This document shows positions 11,245-22,329 of a stretch of 64,000 bases of DNA, piece after piece. Origin of the DNA: Parelaphostrongylus tenuis (taxonomy: Eukaryota; Nematoda; Chromadorea; Rhabditida; Metastrongylidae); contig JAHQIW010000472.1 of NCBI GenBank assembly GCA_019055375.1, positions 32,546 to 96,545 on the forward strand, read 5' to 3'. The first letter of the stretch is position 1, and every line of letters begins with the position of its first letter. Position numbers and translations under genes: made by a program. The notes under the pieces are model-generated. The model saw nothing but the letters and a program-made list of their open reading frames with translations. It ran no database searches and was not told the DNA's origin.

Positions 11245-13030
11245 ACAACTACCTAGATAGGCGTAACTGGAGCATTCGAAGATTGTCGTTCCGTTGAGCG
11301 TGAATGGGGCATTCGAAACCCATCCGTTCCTCATGAACATCGTTTCCTTTAGATTTAGATGAAGACCTATCTTTCCACAGGCGTTATCAAAATCGGTCAA
11401 CATTCGTTCCGCTTGGCTGATGTTTGGTGTTATGAGAACGATATCGTCATAAAAGCGAAGATGGTTTAATTGTCGACCGTCAATTTTCACTCCCACATCG
11501 TCCCATTCTAATGTTCGCATGACGTTTTGTAGGGTGGCAGTGAATAGCTCTGGCAAAATAGTATCGCCTTGGCGGGCACCTCTTCTTACGTCAATGGGTA
11601 TATTGTTGTAGAATGGAGATATTATGGTTGTGAAATCTTAATAAAGCTCACGAAGGATCATTATGTACAGAGTAGGGACTCCCTGGTTATCCAGATCCTC
11701 TAAAACCGCTTTTGTTTCCACTGAATCAAAGGCTTTCTTCAAATCGATGGAAGTTAGACAGAGTGGTTGTTTGTACTCTTAAGAAACTTCAATGAGTCTT
11801 GTAATCGTGTGGGTGTGGTCCATGGTACTAAATCATTTTCGGAACCCTGCTTGTGCGCAAGCCTGTCCTTCGTCCATCGATTTACTAAGATGTGGCCTAT
11901 TTCATTATGGTACTCTCCATTGGAAGACTCCCATCGGTGAGAAAGAGGCTTTTGGAATTGTGAGTTACCAAGGATGGTTTGGTTCGTCATGATAAACTCA
12001 GACACCCTCTCACCCTGTTCATTCCATTCTAGTCCGTGGGTCCCAATGTGGCGCTCTTCAGACGTTCTCCTAGGTCCAATTTTTGCATTAAGATCTCTGA
12101 CAATGACCTTGAAGAATGTATGATCTTTTCTGAAGAATTTTTCGAGGTCCATATAGAACGCTTCGACATCGTCTAATAATAGCTTGATGTTGGTGCGTAA
12201 GCAACGAAGATGGTCAAAGCCGGCATAGAATCACGTCGTTTCAACCGTAATCGTCCGATGCGGGTTGTTAGTTGTTTAAACGAATCGATGTTCACAGTCA
12301 AATTCTATTTGACGAGGACGCCAACGCCGCCGACACTTCTGCTAACGCATGTTCCAAGGTACAGTTCTTCTCCGGTGTCATAAGTAGCGTGAAAATTTTG
12401 GCGCCTTCTCGTGTCAGCCAGGCCAATGACGTCGTACCTTATTCTTCTTGCTTAAATCTGTAGTTCTTCTACAGCGGATTCGTGAGCAAGGGTTCTTGCA
12501 TTGTAGGTACAGATCGTCATTTTAGACCGTTTCGATCTTGGTAGCCTAGTTAGGCCCTGAGATTTTAACAGCCTCTCCGTACTCGTCCTACCTGGCGCTG
12601 CCGTACAGGGGGCTCTTTCGACGTCAAGGGAAAGAGGCCCATATTTGTTACTGTTTTTGGCATTTTGATCCCAACGTATAGCTTGCTAGGCTCTAACCGT
12701 GGGGGCTGGGTACTTACGAGTAGCTTGTCAGTCTCTCTCGGAGGAGCGGGGTTAGCTTACTTGTTGGAGGCGACTCCAAACCGCCTCCCATGTACTTCTC
12801 AGCCGCTTGATTGCAGGCTTTTGGCCGACTTGACTTGTAGAAATAGAGTTTTGTCAAGTTGGCGCTGCAGAAGCAGGGAGCTCATGCCCTGAATTTACCT
12901 GCGTTTCTAGGAAGCACACAGTCGCCTTTGGTTTGCGCTTATTCCCCTATCCACCACCTGGGGACGCGCCACGTACCCTCGCGACTAACCGGGCGGGATC
13001 CCTCAAAGACGGAGGTCCGTGGTCTTGATT
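11245..13030 (-). mobile_element. RTE retrotransposon R2 with 5' region, endonuclease and partial reverse transcriptase
   Basis: The minus strand begins near 13030 with a 5' region that R3 also has up to 21850. It then encodes GRTSTERLL and an APE-type endonuclease: TICTYNARTLAHESAVEEL, DTRRRQNFHATYDTGEELYL, VIVRDLNAKIGPRR and HGLEWNEQGERV. After a sharp join near 11870 it resumes inside the reverse transcriptase (TDKD-like start, ATLQNVMRTLEWDDVGV, LRFYDDIVLIT, MFMRNGWVSNAPFTLNG). It stops abruptly after SSYAYLG at 11245. The linker between endonuclease and reverse transcriptase, still present in R6, has been deleted. Stops and frameshifts make it inactive. Loss of the 3' end is unusual for target-primed elements and points to rearrangement. 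Confidence 0.9.
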
Positions 13031-15780
13031 GTAATATGAAAGCGAAATCAGAGCTAGGAGATGTACCATTGGGGTCTACTGATTACTGTAAGTTACACTG
13101 CATTCTTAAGGATTGTATCTATTACACGGTTTGTTTTGATGTCTATCCGTAGCAAGAAATGCTCCACGCACAGCCGATTTTATAAATGATTAGCTATACT
13201 ATCTTATTGCCATAATGATCGCCTTTCCTGCCCACTATGTCTTCCTTTCTAAACAGTGTCATTCATCATAAAACACATGATAGGGGCCGTGTGACCGTGA
13301 TTATGATGAGGGAATAAGACTTTTTTCAGAAAAAAAAATTATGAAAGGTGTTTTGCCTTGGACTTACTTGATCCGTAATTTTGCTAGTGATAGCAGTGCA
13401 GGAAGATTGATCTTTCGAATATGTCTAATATTTACTAAGCACCCTGATAACCATGGAAACTTGTTGTATTTGTATGCCCCTTTTCATACATTCTGTTTAT
13501 TAACAGTACCATGACATCTGAGTTTTTGACGAATCAGTAAAGTCTCCCGATTACTAGAGCAACTGGTATGCTAAATGTTTCATGGAATTATTAAACTCTA
13601 GAAAATAGTGCGCTTTTTCTTTTTGAATAGTGAGATAATTTGCTTACATAGAATTTCTTGTTGACTATCCATGATTTAAATATCCCTAAGGTTGAAAGTA
13701 AAGTTGAAACTATTCAAGTTTCCAACAGATACCTTTGTTTTAACACCGACCAAACATCCAGGGGGCCATCGAGTCCTTCTAGAAGGAACGTATGTTCAAC
13801 TTACTTGCTACACTTGACCTCTACGGATATAATACGTCATGGAAATTTCTTTTCATATTACCTGTCGATTGACTGACTTAAAATTTGCAATACAATACAG
13901 TTTCTCTATTTCACGATATACTACGGAACAAATTGCGACTTAATTTACAATACGAACAACCGGGCGTTAATTTCAAGCAATCAGTTCTTTAGGTCTATAC
14001 TCATTACTAATTTTTGAATTTATAGTGATTTTGGCGCACATAGAAATTCGAACGATGTCAATTGTGGCCTGATTTCCCAAGTGTCATACTGTCGTGAATG
14101 TTCTAATCTCGTTGGTCTCTGAAAGAAGGACTTTGACACAAAAGGAACAGTTACGCTTTGTTGACTTAAATTAGACTTTTATCTTGATGGATCAATGAGA
14201 TTTACATCTGATTCAAAATTACCTGTGGAATCTAAGGTCATCATTCCACTTTATGTTTTTCCGTTGGCCTGAGGTATGTTAGTTTGAGCTTACAAGCGGT
14301 TATTATCTTTCTATTACCTGCATTCCTCACTGTTCACCAAGATTTTCACATAACTGAAAAGATGAGTGGCCATCGAAACGTTTGTATATCTCCTTCATCA
14401 TATTTTAGATTATAGATTTATTATATAGCCTAAATTAACAACTTTTATCCTGTTCCTGGTATAAGTGCGACTGCCATTCCAATACTGAATATCAATTCAC
14501 CGCCTATGCATAATTTCATAGAGTAGTCAAACGTAGTGTTACTAATAACGTGCTATGTAGCGGGCATCTCCTCTCTGCAACGTATTTTCTTTCTAGGAAG
14601 CCCTGTCATAAAAACTCTGTTATGGCAGGAATTATTGATAACCTGGCATCGCATGCACTGTGCAACAGTTTTTGACATATTATCTGTTGTTTTTTTGATT
14701 TTTACTCGCTATTATAACTCTTAGGTATTGTTTGTAATAAGGTTTATCAAAACTAATAGATTTATACGACTATTTTCTTTATACAATTTTACGATTGGCA
14801 GAATGCCAACATCACTGTGATTGCGTAGAAAAGATAGCTTTTTTGTTCAAACATAAACTTGCTCAAGAAGCACGCGAGTGAGTAGATAACATTTTGAACT
14901 AAGGAGATATTATAAGAAACCCCACATTTATATCCAAAACTGTGAAAAAATCTCAATCAAGTACCAAAAATTGCACATCGGGGCTACGATTTGCACTGCT
15001 CGTGGCGATTAAAATTGGTGGTCCTAAAGGAGTTAATGATTTGCAGAAGAGCCAAATGACGCAGAGGTGGGCGACCAAATGGGCAGTTCTAAATTTCTCT
15101 TCAATGCACTTTTGAACAGGGTTCACCATAAAGGATAAAAAATCAAACCCGTGATTGGTAAAATGCTTCAAGAGGCGCTTGAAAGATGTCCACCATGTTC
15201 AGCACAGTAGGTGGCTAACAATTTGACCTCCTTGTGCTGAACGAAACACTTGATTTCGCGCATTTCCAGTAATCTTTTCCAAGCCGGAATCACGACCGTA
15301 CATGTTTTGTCTGAGAGAAAACGATATGAAGCAGGATTGTTTCTGCAATGATAACGGCGAAGAGGTATTCGTTTTGTGCTTGTGTATGCTTATAGACATT
15401 GTTGTTAAGTGTTGTTCTCATTATCCATCGTTGGAGCTTCTAAGCGCTCTGATAGTAGTTTAGAATACTCATAGTCCTTAAACATTAACAGCCTCAACGG
15501 AGCCATAGACCTATGATACTATAGAACCGATTCCCCATTCTCTTCGTAATGTGATAGAGCAGCGCAGATGTAGAACATCTGACGGTGTTGGTCAGTGCTG
15601 TCATGTGATCTCTTAGGCGTAAATCTTCATAAGGCATATGTTACGGTCTTTTTCTTCAACTCCAGTGACACTAAACTATCGTGCTATATGGATGATTGTC
15701 ACATCTAATCTTAGTTTGCCCACTCTTTCAAAACAGTCCCATAGACATCTTGTGATCAGAGTATGTAATTGAATTGGCTA
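13031..15780. other. AT-rich intergenic DNA, nothing recognised
   Basis: Only scattered short open frames occur on both strands. I saw no domain, no matched splice sites with phase continuity and no sequence repeated elsewhere in the window. A phrase near 14357-14385 (CTGAAAAGATG...CATCGAAACG) faintly recalls the Penelope 3' motif but does not fit its core. Confidence 0.4.
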
Positions 15781-15792
15781 GAACATTCACAG

Positions 15793-15891
15793 GAGCGACG
15801 AGGAAGAAGACAATGATCCGATTATGTTGGCTAAAACGAGCACCAGTAACGCGAGTGGCGGCGGACACTCTGAACCTCAAGGAAGGAGCAG
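15793..15891 (+). CDS. Putative acidic exon upstream of the Gly-rich exon
   Basis: Between an acceptor CATTCACAG and a donor AGCAG|gtgtgt, 32 codons are open: SDEEEDNDPIMLAKTSTSNA then SGGGHSEPQGRS. The exon enters in phase 1 and leaves in phase 2. It could precede the Gly-rich exon at 16528, but that exon needs phase 0, so a further exon would have to lie between them. No family recognised. Confidence 0.3.
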
Positions 15892-16527
15892 GTGTGTGTG
15901 TGTGGTGTGTGTGTGAAAAGCAAATGTTGCATATGTGTTTCATGTACTATATCGTGTACTCGTAGGGACGGGTTAACGCAATAGTTTTATGGTGGAGTGT
16001 ATCAGATAATTAGGTGATAAGCGATTCCTCTGTATGAACCCTCCCCCAAAAACTTTTCAATGTGTCTGATTTCTAGCAAGTCTTTCTTATTTCGTTGTAG
16101 CAATTGAAATAAGATCATGCTTTGCACTCGGGCTGCTTTGTTTGCTCGACTGGGGACCTGAATGGCCTTCCACTGCTTTCGCTAGTCATCGATTTATTAA
16201 ATCTGGACGATGTTAAGGCCAGTTTGATATGCATGAAAATCATGCAATCGTGTATAGATAGCCATAAGGTATCAGAGTGATAGGAAAAACCTATAGTATT
16301 TACTCTGAAACCGTGCATAGAACTCTATTCAAGCAGCGAAAGAGGCGTGCCGCTTGCGGGTTGCGCTGTGTGATCGACAAAAGACGTCCCTAAAGAATCA
16401 GATATACTCCTCAATCGCTTGACGTATGTGATATAGAGTGTGCCTAAAAAATTCGTCTAATTTAAATGCTGATGATTATAGCATTGATATAATTTTTTAT
16501 TTCATTTTTCCCCTCTGAACATTCAAG

Positions 16528-16740
16528 AAAAGCGGCGAGCCGTCATGTGGTGGAAGCGGAAATCCCGGCGGTGGCCCGTCATACGGAAGAGGAGGAAATC
16601 CCGGCGGTGGGCCGGCATACGGAAGAGGTGGAAATCCAGGCGGTGGACTGGCATGTGGTGGAAGCGGAAGTCCTGGCGTTGGGCCCGCGTACGGAATGGG
16701 TGTAAAGGGCGGAGAATCACCGATCTGCTTTGAAACCTGA
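16528..16740 (+). CDS. Gly-rich tandem-repeat protein, C-terminal exon
   Basis: After a pyrimidine-rich acceptor (TTTTTCCCCTCTG...TTCAAG) the frame is open to TGA at 16738. It contains about four imperfect 12-residue repeats of the type YGRGGNPGGGPA, two of them with C replacing Y (CGGSGNPGGGPS, CGGSGSPGVGPA), and ends SPICFET. Gly/Tyr repeats like this are known from nematode cuticle, eggshell and small secreted Gly-rich peptides, but no specific family is claimed. The same DNA is open in an Arg/Trp-rich frame and on the other strand because the 36-bp repeat lacks stops; the Gly frame is the most protein-like. Upstream exons, and so any signal peptide, were not found. Confidence 0.45.
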   Translation, partial: KSGEPSCGGSGNPGGGPSYGRGGNPGGGPAYGRGGNPGGGLACGGSGSPGVGPAYGMGVKGGESPICFET

Positions 16741-16744
16741 AAAA

Positions 16745-18740
16745 ACCTTGATGTCGTGGGTAATGAACAGCTAATACAGGCTATATCTCTGCTGGTCGAA
16801 ATATCTTACAGTAAATTTCGGTCGGATACAGTTCAAAAATTTAGCTTATCATTGTTATCTTACCTGTAAAGGAGTTCCGCTTTTAGGTAACTCAAGTGAG
16901 GACGATTCATTTGGAGCCAGATTTTCCTTGATATTTACTTGATATAAATAAAACTCACATCTCTTTGATTGATACAAAAATTGTCACTTGGCAATTCCTC
17001 ACACTTATCAAGCGTCCAAGTTAAAAGACGGTTTTCCCGTAACAACACATCTTCTTGATGAACAGAAGTAAGATGAGCGAGTAGTCACATTGTAAGGGTT
17101 TTTTGTTTATTCTACTATCAAACGACACTGGCGACAAGAAAGAGCGATGTACACTGTTACTGTTATAACGATAATGAAAGCATGCAAAAATGACTAATTA
17201 TTTATTAAGGTTATTCTAAACCTTTCACGACATTCCTTTTTAACCGTCGTACTTCTGAACGTAGCAAGAATGTGGAACTTGACGGAAATTACCGAATAGG
17301 AAGTGCGATAAATAAAAGAAGCGATATGCCTGTTGCTCATGTTTTCTATAATCTACTTGATAAACTTTCTGGTTCATTTACATTATTCGCACCCTATTTT
17401 AGCCCTTTGAGAATATCGAATTTCCTGCTCTCTTTAGAATTGTTTGATAGCTTGATTTGAGAATGTCAGCGGCGTATTGCATTTCTGAGATGGCCTTTTT
17501 ACAGCACTGGAGCAGCAAAAATGAAATTTGTATTTCTACCGCTACACACAGGTGTTTTCCTAGACTTTTCCAATCGGTAAATAGCACAAATTTCGACAAT
17601 CCCGTTAGCAAACTTACTGAAAAAAAAAACTTTTTCAATGAGCTGTAGTTGTAGTAAAAATGGATTTCGCTCTCGGCGCGCATTTCATGTCGGTTGTGGG
17701 CGTGAGAGGCTATGAATCGATGGTTGCTTGCTTCATTGTTCAGTGCGGTTCACACATGGCGTGAGATTTTTGTTATTAAATTTAAAGTCTTTTTCGGTTC
17801 TAAGTAAACGTAAAATATGACATATTACTTTGACAGTCCAAAATTTTTCTCCGTTCATGGGCTCAAGCTGCTTAGGCTTAAGCTTACTAGCGTGCCCATT
17901 CGACAATAGAAGGTAAAAATTCTAAACTAGCAGAACGATAGAATGTAGATCCTGCACATATAACTTCAAAACCATCTAAATTCAAGTTAACAAACAATTA
18001 TCAAAAGTCTGTCAAAGGACCATCCACACATCCGAAGTGAGAAAGCGCGGTGACGTGGTGCCAATTCCAGGTAAAATCATCAAAATACCGGAATAAAGAA
18101 TATGCACTGTGTGCCAGACTTAGTAATCTTTTGGCTGCTGCACGCACTAGGAAGTCTTTCAAAAAGCAATTATACTATAACAATTTATGAAAATTGTATT
18201 ATTGGGTCGTAAGAAAAACTTACTACAGCGAAAAATACCGAGTGGTGACATGGTCCTATTTTTACTGCTACAGCACAATAAGAAAATGATTCTGATAGCA
18301 AATAATTTTTTGGAATTTCCGAGATTTAAGCAATCACGTTATCACTAGAGCTGCAAGTAGGAAATGGTACGCGTTTCTTTCAAGAATCTGAGACAGAGTG
18401 CGAATAACGGGAAAGTACCAAAATATGTATACCTGTATATTGTTCTGTCAGCTAAACACTATTTTCCAGTTGACCCTCAGCCAGTGTTTTGAAAATTGTC
18501 ACCCATAAAAATCCTTCCAAATATCTATGAAGCAAAGCTTCTAATGAATATGATGAGAGAGCGAGATGAGATCATGAACTGAACAGCATGGCAAGACATC
18601 GTAGTGCGTTCGTCTCAAACTCGGGCAATTTGTCGTTTGTGCATGCAATTTATAACTGTGTTAGCAATACAAAAGGGTAAGTAAACGTACATCTGATATA
18701 AATAGATAACGATGTGTCGATAGAGAAGTGCTTTAGATAA
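16745..18740. other. Intergenic DNA with low-copy repeat fragments
   Basis: A phrase near 17655 (AGTAAAAATGGATTTCGCTC) and one near 17865 (GCTGCTTAGGCTTAAGCT) reappear in altered form near 33265 and 33630, so parts are dispersed repeats. Open frames at 17272-17683 occur on both strands without recognisable domains. Confidence 0.35.
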
Positions 18741-18744
18741 CGAA

Positions 18745-19560
18745 TTATATAAATGCGCTTGGCTCAGATAATAATGAAAGGATCTATCGAAATTTGAGCG
18801 TGGTCTTAATAAAGCACTCGAAATAAAGGTAAAATGAGCTTGAGCAAGATTTTTGATAAGTTGTATGAGAAACAATGGGCAAGTTTCATGAGCCGAGAGC
18901 GAGCTCCGACTGAATTCAGTAATCTCAGTGCTTGAAAAGTGAGTGATTGGTCAGTCGTTATCAAACTTCTTATTCAGTCAAAGTAGATCAGTAAAAGAGA
19001 GTGAATAATGCGTACTGATCTACGAGTTCTTAGAAAACCGATGTTGAACAGATGCATAACATTGTTGTCTTCTGCATTGTTAAAACTAGTAATTGGGTGA
19101 CTTAGTAGATGAGAGGCAGATCAATAATAGGCAACACTCTATCGGAAGAATTATAAGACACCCGCTGAAATCATCAGAAAGCTGTGGCTAAAAATCGCGC
19201 TGGATTGAACGAGAGAGTATCCTAGTGTCCAATGCAATTAAAATGATAAAGAAATATGAAATATGGAATGCATGAATGATCAGTTGATGTGTACTAATAG
19301 ATACAACATATTTTACCTCTCGCTTCGAGTGTTTTTTTGAGATGCTTGAATTTCAATACGTCTCATAATCTGAACCAATCATGTGGTCTCTCATGGGGTA
19401 GCTCAGAGAGCCCAATACAAGTGTTTCGACCATGACGGCCTCATCAGTCGGGCGGCACCCTTCGTCTATTGTCAGTTCTCTCGTAGGGACCCAATCGCAT
19501 AACAAGAGTAGGCAACGACGGTATCGTTCATGACCAGACCCTGGAGCACTCACCGCTATG
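18745..19560 (-). mobile_element. Retrozyme-like hammerhead repeat, locus 1
   Basis: The right part (about 19330-19560) is a repeat unit with a type I hammerhead on the minus strand and flanks shared with the unit at 38.7 kb (CCCTTCGTCT, then AGAGTAGGC.ACGACG). The left part (about 18745-18830) is a partial copy in the opposite orientation, sharing TTGAGCGTGGTCTTAA and the CGAGTGCTTT/CACTCGAAA ends. The region between them, about 500 bp, is not recognised. There is no protein-coding potential, as expected of non-autonomous ribozyme repeats. Confidence 0.55.
19410..19453 (-). ncRNA. Type I hammerhead ribozyme HHR-1
   Basis: Minus strand, 5' to 3': stem I strand GCCCGA (19453-19448), core CTGATGA (19447-19441), stem II GGCC-GTCAT-GGTC (19440-19428, 4 pairs with one G.U), core GAA then A-C (stem III) with a 4-nt loop ACTT and G-T (19424-19417), cleavage base A at 19416, and stem I strand TTGGGC (19415-19410). 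Every conserved hammerhead core residue is present. The very short stem III matches the minimal type I hammerheads known from metazoan retrozymes. Predicted cleavage falls between 19416 and 19415. In-cell activity is inferred, not shown. Confidence 0.85.
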
Positions 19561-19941
19561 GCAAAATTCGTCGCGATTGCTAGAGTCCATTGAAAGACAA
19601 CTGTTTCTCACCAGAGCTGTAGAACAATTAAACCGTGCTAGACTTACTTTCGATGGCATAAACTAAGCAGATATCACTATCCACGTTATGTTAGCTGAAG
19701 ATAAGAAAATAAGTCACTTTCATTTTTAACTTTTTTCCAATATATATATATATATGAATACATTTGATACAGTTGATAATGGTATGAGTGCGTAAATTAT
19801 TTTGTTAATGTTCATAGAACGCATCAATAACAAATTATTCCAAACATATGAGGAAAAACTTTACGGAATAGCTGCTAGTTGGTGAAAAAGTCAGGTCAAA
19901 GGTCATCTGAAATTGTAAAGCGGACCTACCAGAAGGGTAAG

Positions 19942-21850
19942 CATCACCTGCATCACCTGTCGTCCCATTGGTTGTCGAGTGACTCGAGCGTGTACCAGCA
20001 ACACTTCCATTTTTTCCCCATCGCGTGCAAGAGTAACCCAGTGGGTCCTCCTTGCTCTAGGGATTCGCTGAGCATTATATCTACCTTCTATAGCACTCGT
20101 CAAAAAATCGGACAAAGGTATCGGTGGTCCTCCTGTAGAGCGCTTGATATCCGAGGAATTCAGTCGGTAATGGGTCTCGTCCATAGGTTGTCGTTGAAAC
20201 GCATCACGTGTCCGGCCCACCTTATTTTAAGTATCCTGGAGTGTAGAACGGCGTCTCTGATTTTCGATCGTTGACGTAGGTCGGATCTTCGGATCCATTC
20301 TGTATTGTGTGAGAGACGGGATACTCCTAGGATCGACCTTTAAACTGCTCGTTCCATAGCGCCAAGTAATCTTTAATCTTACTTGCGTAGCGACCAGGCT
20401 TCTGCCGCATACTTTAGAACATTGATAACTGTCGAGTTGAGAGGGTGGGCACGTTATAAAATACTATTCGTTTTCTTCTTAACATCTTCGATGCTCTTTA
20501 ACGTTCCTCAAGTTTTTCGTTTCCTCCTTTTCAACTCTGAAGCTACGCCTTTCATCATGTTGCTTCACGACCTGGATAGACGTGACTGGAGCATTAAGAG
20601 AGATTTGTTTCGTTGAGCGTTAATGAGACATTTAAAACCCATCCGTTCCTCATGAGCATCGTTTTCGTTAGATTTTGTTGAGGGCGCATCGTTCCACAGG
20701 CGCTGTCGAAATCGGTCAACATTCGTTCCGTTCGACTAATGCTTGGTGTTTTGAGGACGATATCGTCAGCGAAGATGGTCAATTATCCACCGTCGATTTC
20801 CACTTCCATATCGCCAAATTCTAAAGATCGCATGACATTTTGGAAGGTAACAGTTAATAATTTCGCCAGGGTGTTTATAAGAGCAGGTGGTATTTTCTTC
20901 CGGTGTGCTGGTTCGATACTGTTTGAACTAAGAATTGTTCTGTTTTTCACCGACGACATAGCATGCCAGATTTCACAGTGGATGACCGGTAAAACGACAG
21001 ATTTGTCCTCTTTCAAGACGAAGATAGTCAAAGGCGTCATTAAATCACGTGGTTTCAATCGTCATCTTTCAATACGGATTGTTAATTGTTGAGATGAATC
21101 GATTCACGTTCAAATTGACTCTAGCGCCGCTGACATATCTGCGATCGCCCGCTTCAAGAAATAGTTCTTCTCCGATGTCATAAAAATGGTGGAAAGATAG
21201 CGTCCTTGCGTTTTAGCTATACCAGTGACGTCGTACCTTATCCTTTTTGCTTGAATGTATAGATCTTCATTAGCGGATTCTGAGCAAGTGTTCGTCCATT
21301 ATAGATACAGATCGTCAATTCAGTGCGCTTCGAAATTGGCAGCCTTGTTCGGATCTGAAATTCTAGCAGCCTCTCTGTACTCGTCCTACCCAATGCTGTC
21401 GTACCGAAGGCTCTTTCAGGGTTAGGGAAATGATACTCATATTTGTTGCTGTTTCTATCGTTTTTGATACTCAGCATATAACATGCTAGGCTCTAAACGT
21501 GGAGAGGAGAAAGGGGAGGAGGAGGGGGGAAGGGGGTGGAGGGTGGGTACTCACGAGTAGCCTGCCCGTATCTCTCGGAGAAGCTGGTGAAGCTTATTTG
21601 TTGGAGGCATTTCCTAACCGCCTCTCATGCACTTCCGAACCTGTTGATTGCAGTATACTGATCGACTAAACTCGTAGGGACAGAGTTTTGCCAAATCTGT
21701 GCTGCAAGGGCAGGAAGCTCGTCTTTTAAATGAACCTGGACCTCTGAGACGCACACTGTCATTTCTGTTTAGCATTCAATTCCCATATCCACAACCTGGA
21801 ACGCGCCACGTACCCACGCAACTAATCGTGCTCGATCCCTCAAAGAATCT
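19942..21850 (-). mobile_element. RTE retrotransposon R3, internally deleted
   Basis: The minus strand has the shared 5' region (ending near 21850), GRTSTERLL, the start of the endonuclease (LTICIYNGRTLAQN, SEKNYFLKRAI), and then jumps at LTIFV directly to the linker (VVLPVIHCEIWHAMSSVKNR). From LINTLAKL it jumps again to TVTFQNVMRSLEFGD in the palm. FADDIVLKTP (motif C) and the C-terminal tail follow, ending at the 9-bp-repeat 3' tail. Both ends are therefore intact while most of the endonuclease and the front of the reverse transcriptase are gone. It could only have moved with help from another element. A GGAGG-rich run sits at 21508-21545. Confidence 0.85.
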
Positions 21851-22329
21851 CCATATTTTGCCAAAGGAGAGAAAGCCGCTGTTGGTGATAATGAAATTCC
21901 AGACACATATCAAAATGGGATGCACACAAATCAGCAGCCAGTTTCTGAGATGATCGCCCTCTGTTTTTTGATGAAGGCTGCCACCTTTTGCTTGCAGGAG
22001 GTTTGGAAGACTGTAAAAAATTCTAGTGGGGCGCGCTCCGTACAAATGTGGTAGTCTTCTACAAAGATTTATAATAATTTCATCAATTATTAGGGTTTCA
22101 TGGCCAATATATGGCCAACGTCTATAGCAGAAACTTCAATAGGGCTATTTTTAATAGAAACATTGCTAGTGTTCCTTTTACCTTCCGGATTTTTGAAGAG
22201 AAAAACAAACCATTTGCAAACAAACAATTTTAAAACTTAGCAGTTTCGAAAACCTAGCTACAAAGATATCTTAGAGCATTATCTATCTTCCCATGCCTTA
22301 AATACCAAAAGAGCGCTTGCCCGAAATAT

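Larger units (their letters stand above)
6994..11870. repeat. Duplicated block D1 (second copy at 59525-63606)
   Basis: Nearly the whole interval is repeated, in the same orientation, at 59525-63606. Both copies hold an RTE 3' half, then a 2.4-kb core, then a second RTE fragment broken at the same place. D1 has about 800 bp (roughly 8020-8820), comprising the 5' end of R1 and a mariner scrap, that D2 lacks. The core carries a tRNA-like sequence at 10294 and a SINE-like piece at 10640. The shared breakpoints show that the arrangement arose once and was then copied. Confidence 0.9.

Noticed and set aside
14357..14385. CTGAAAAGATG...CATCGAAACG resembling the Penelope 3' motif
   Set aside because: The spacing between CTGA and GA is wrong for a hammerhead core and no Penelope coding sequence lies upstream.
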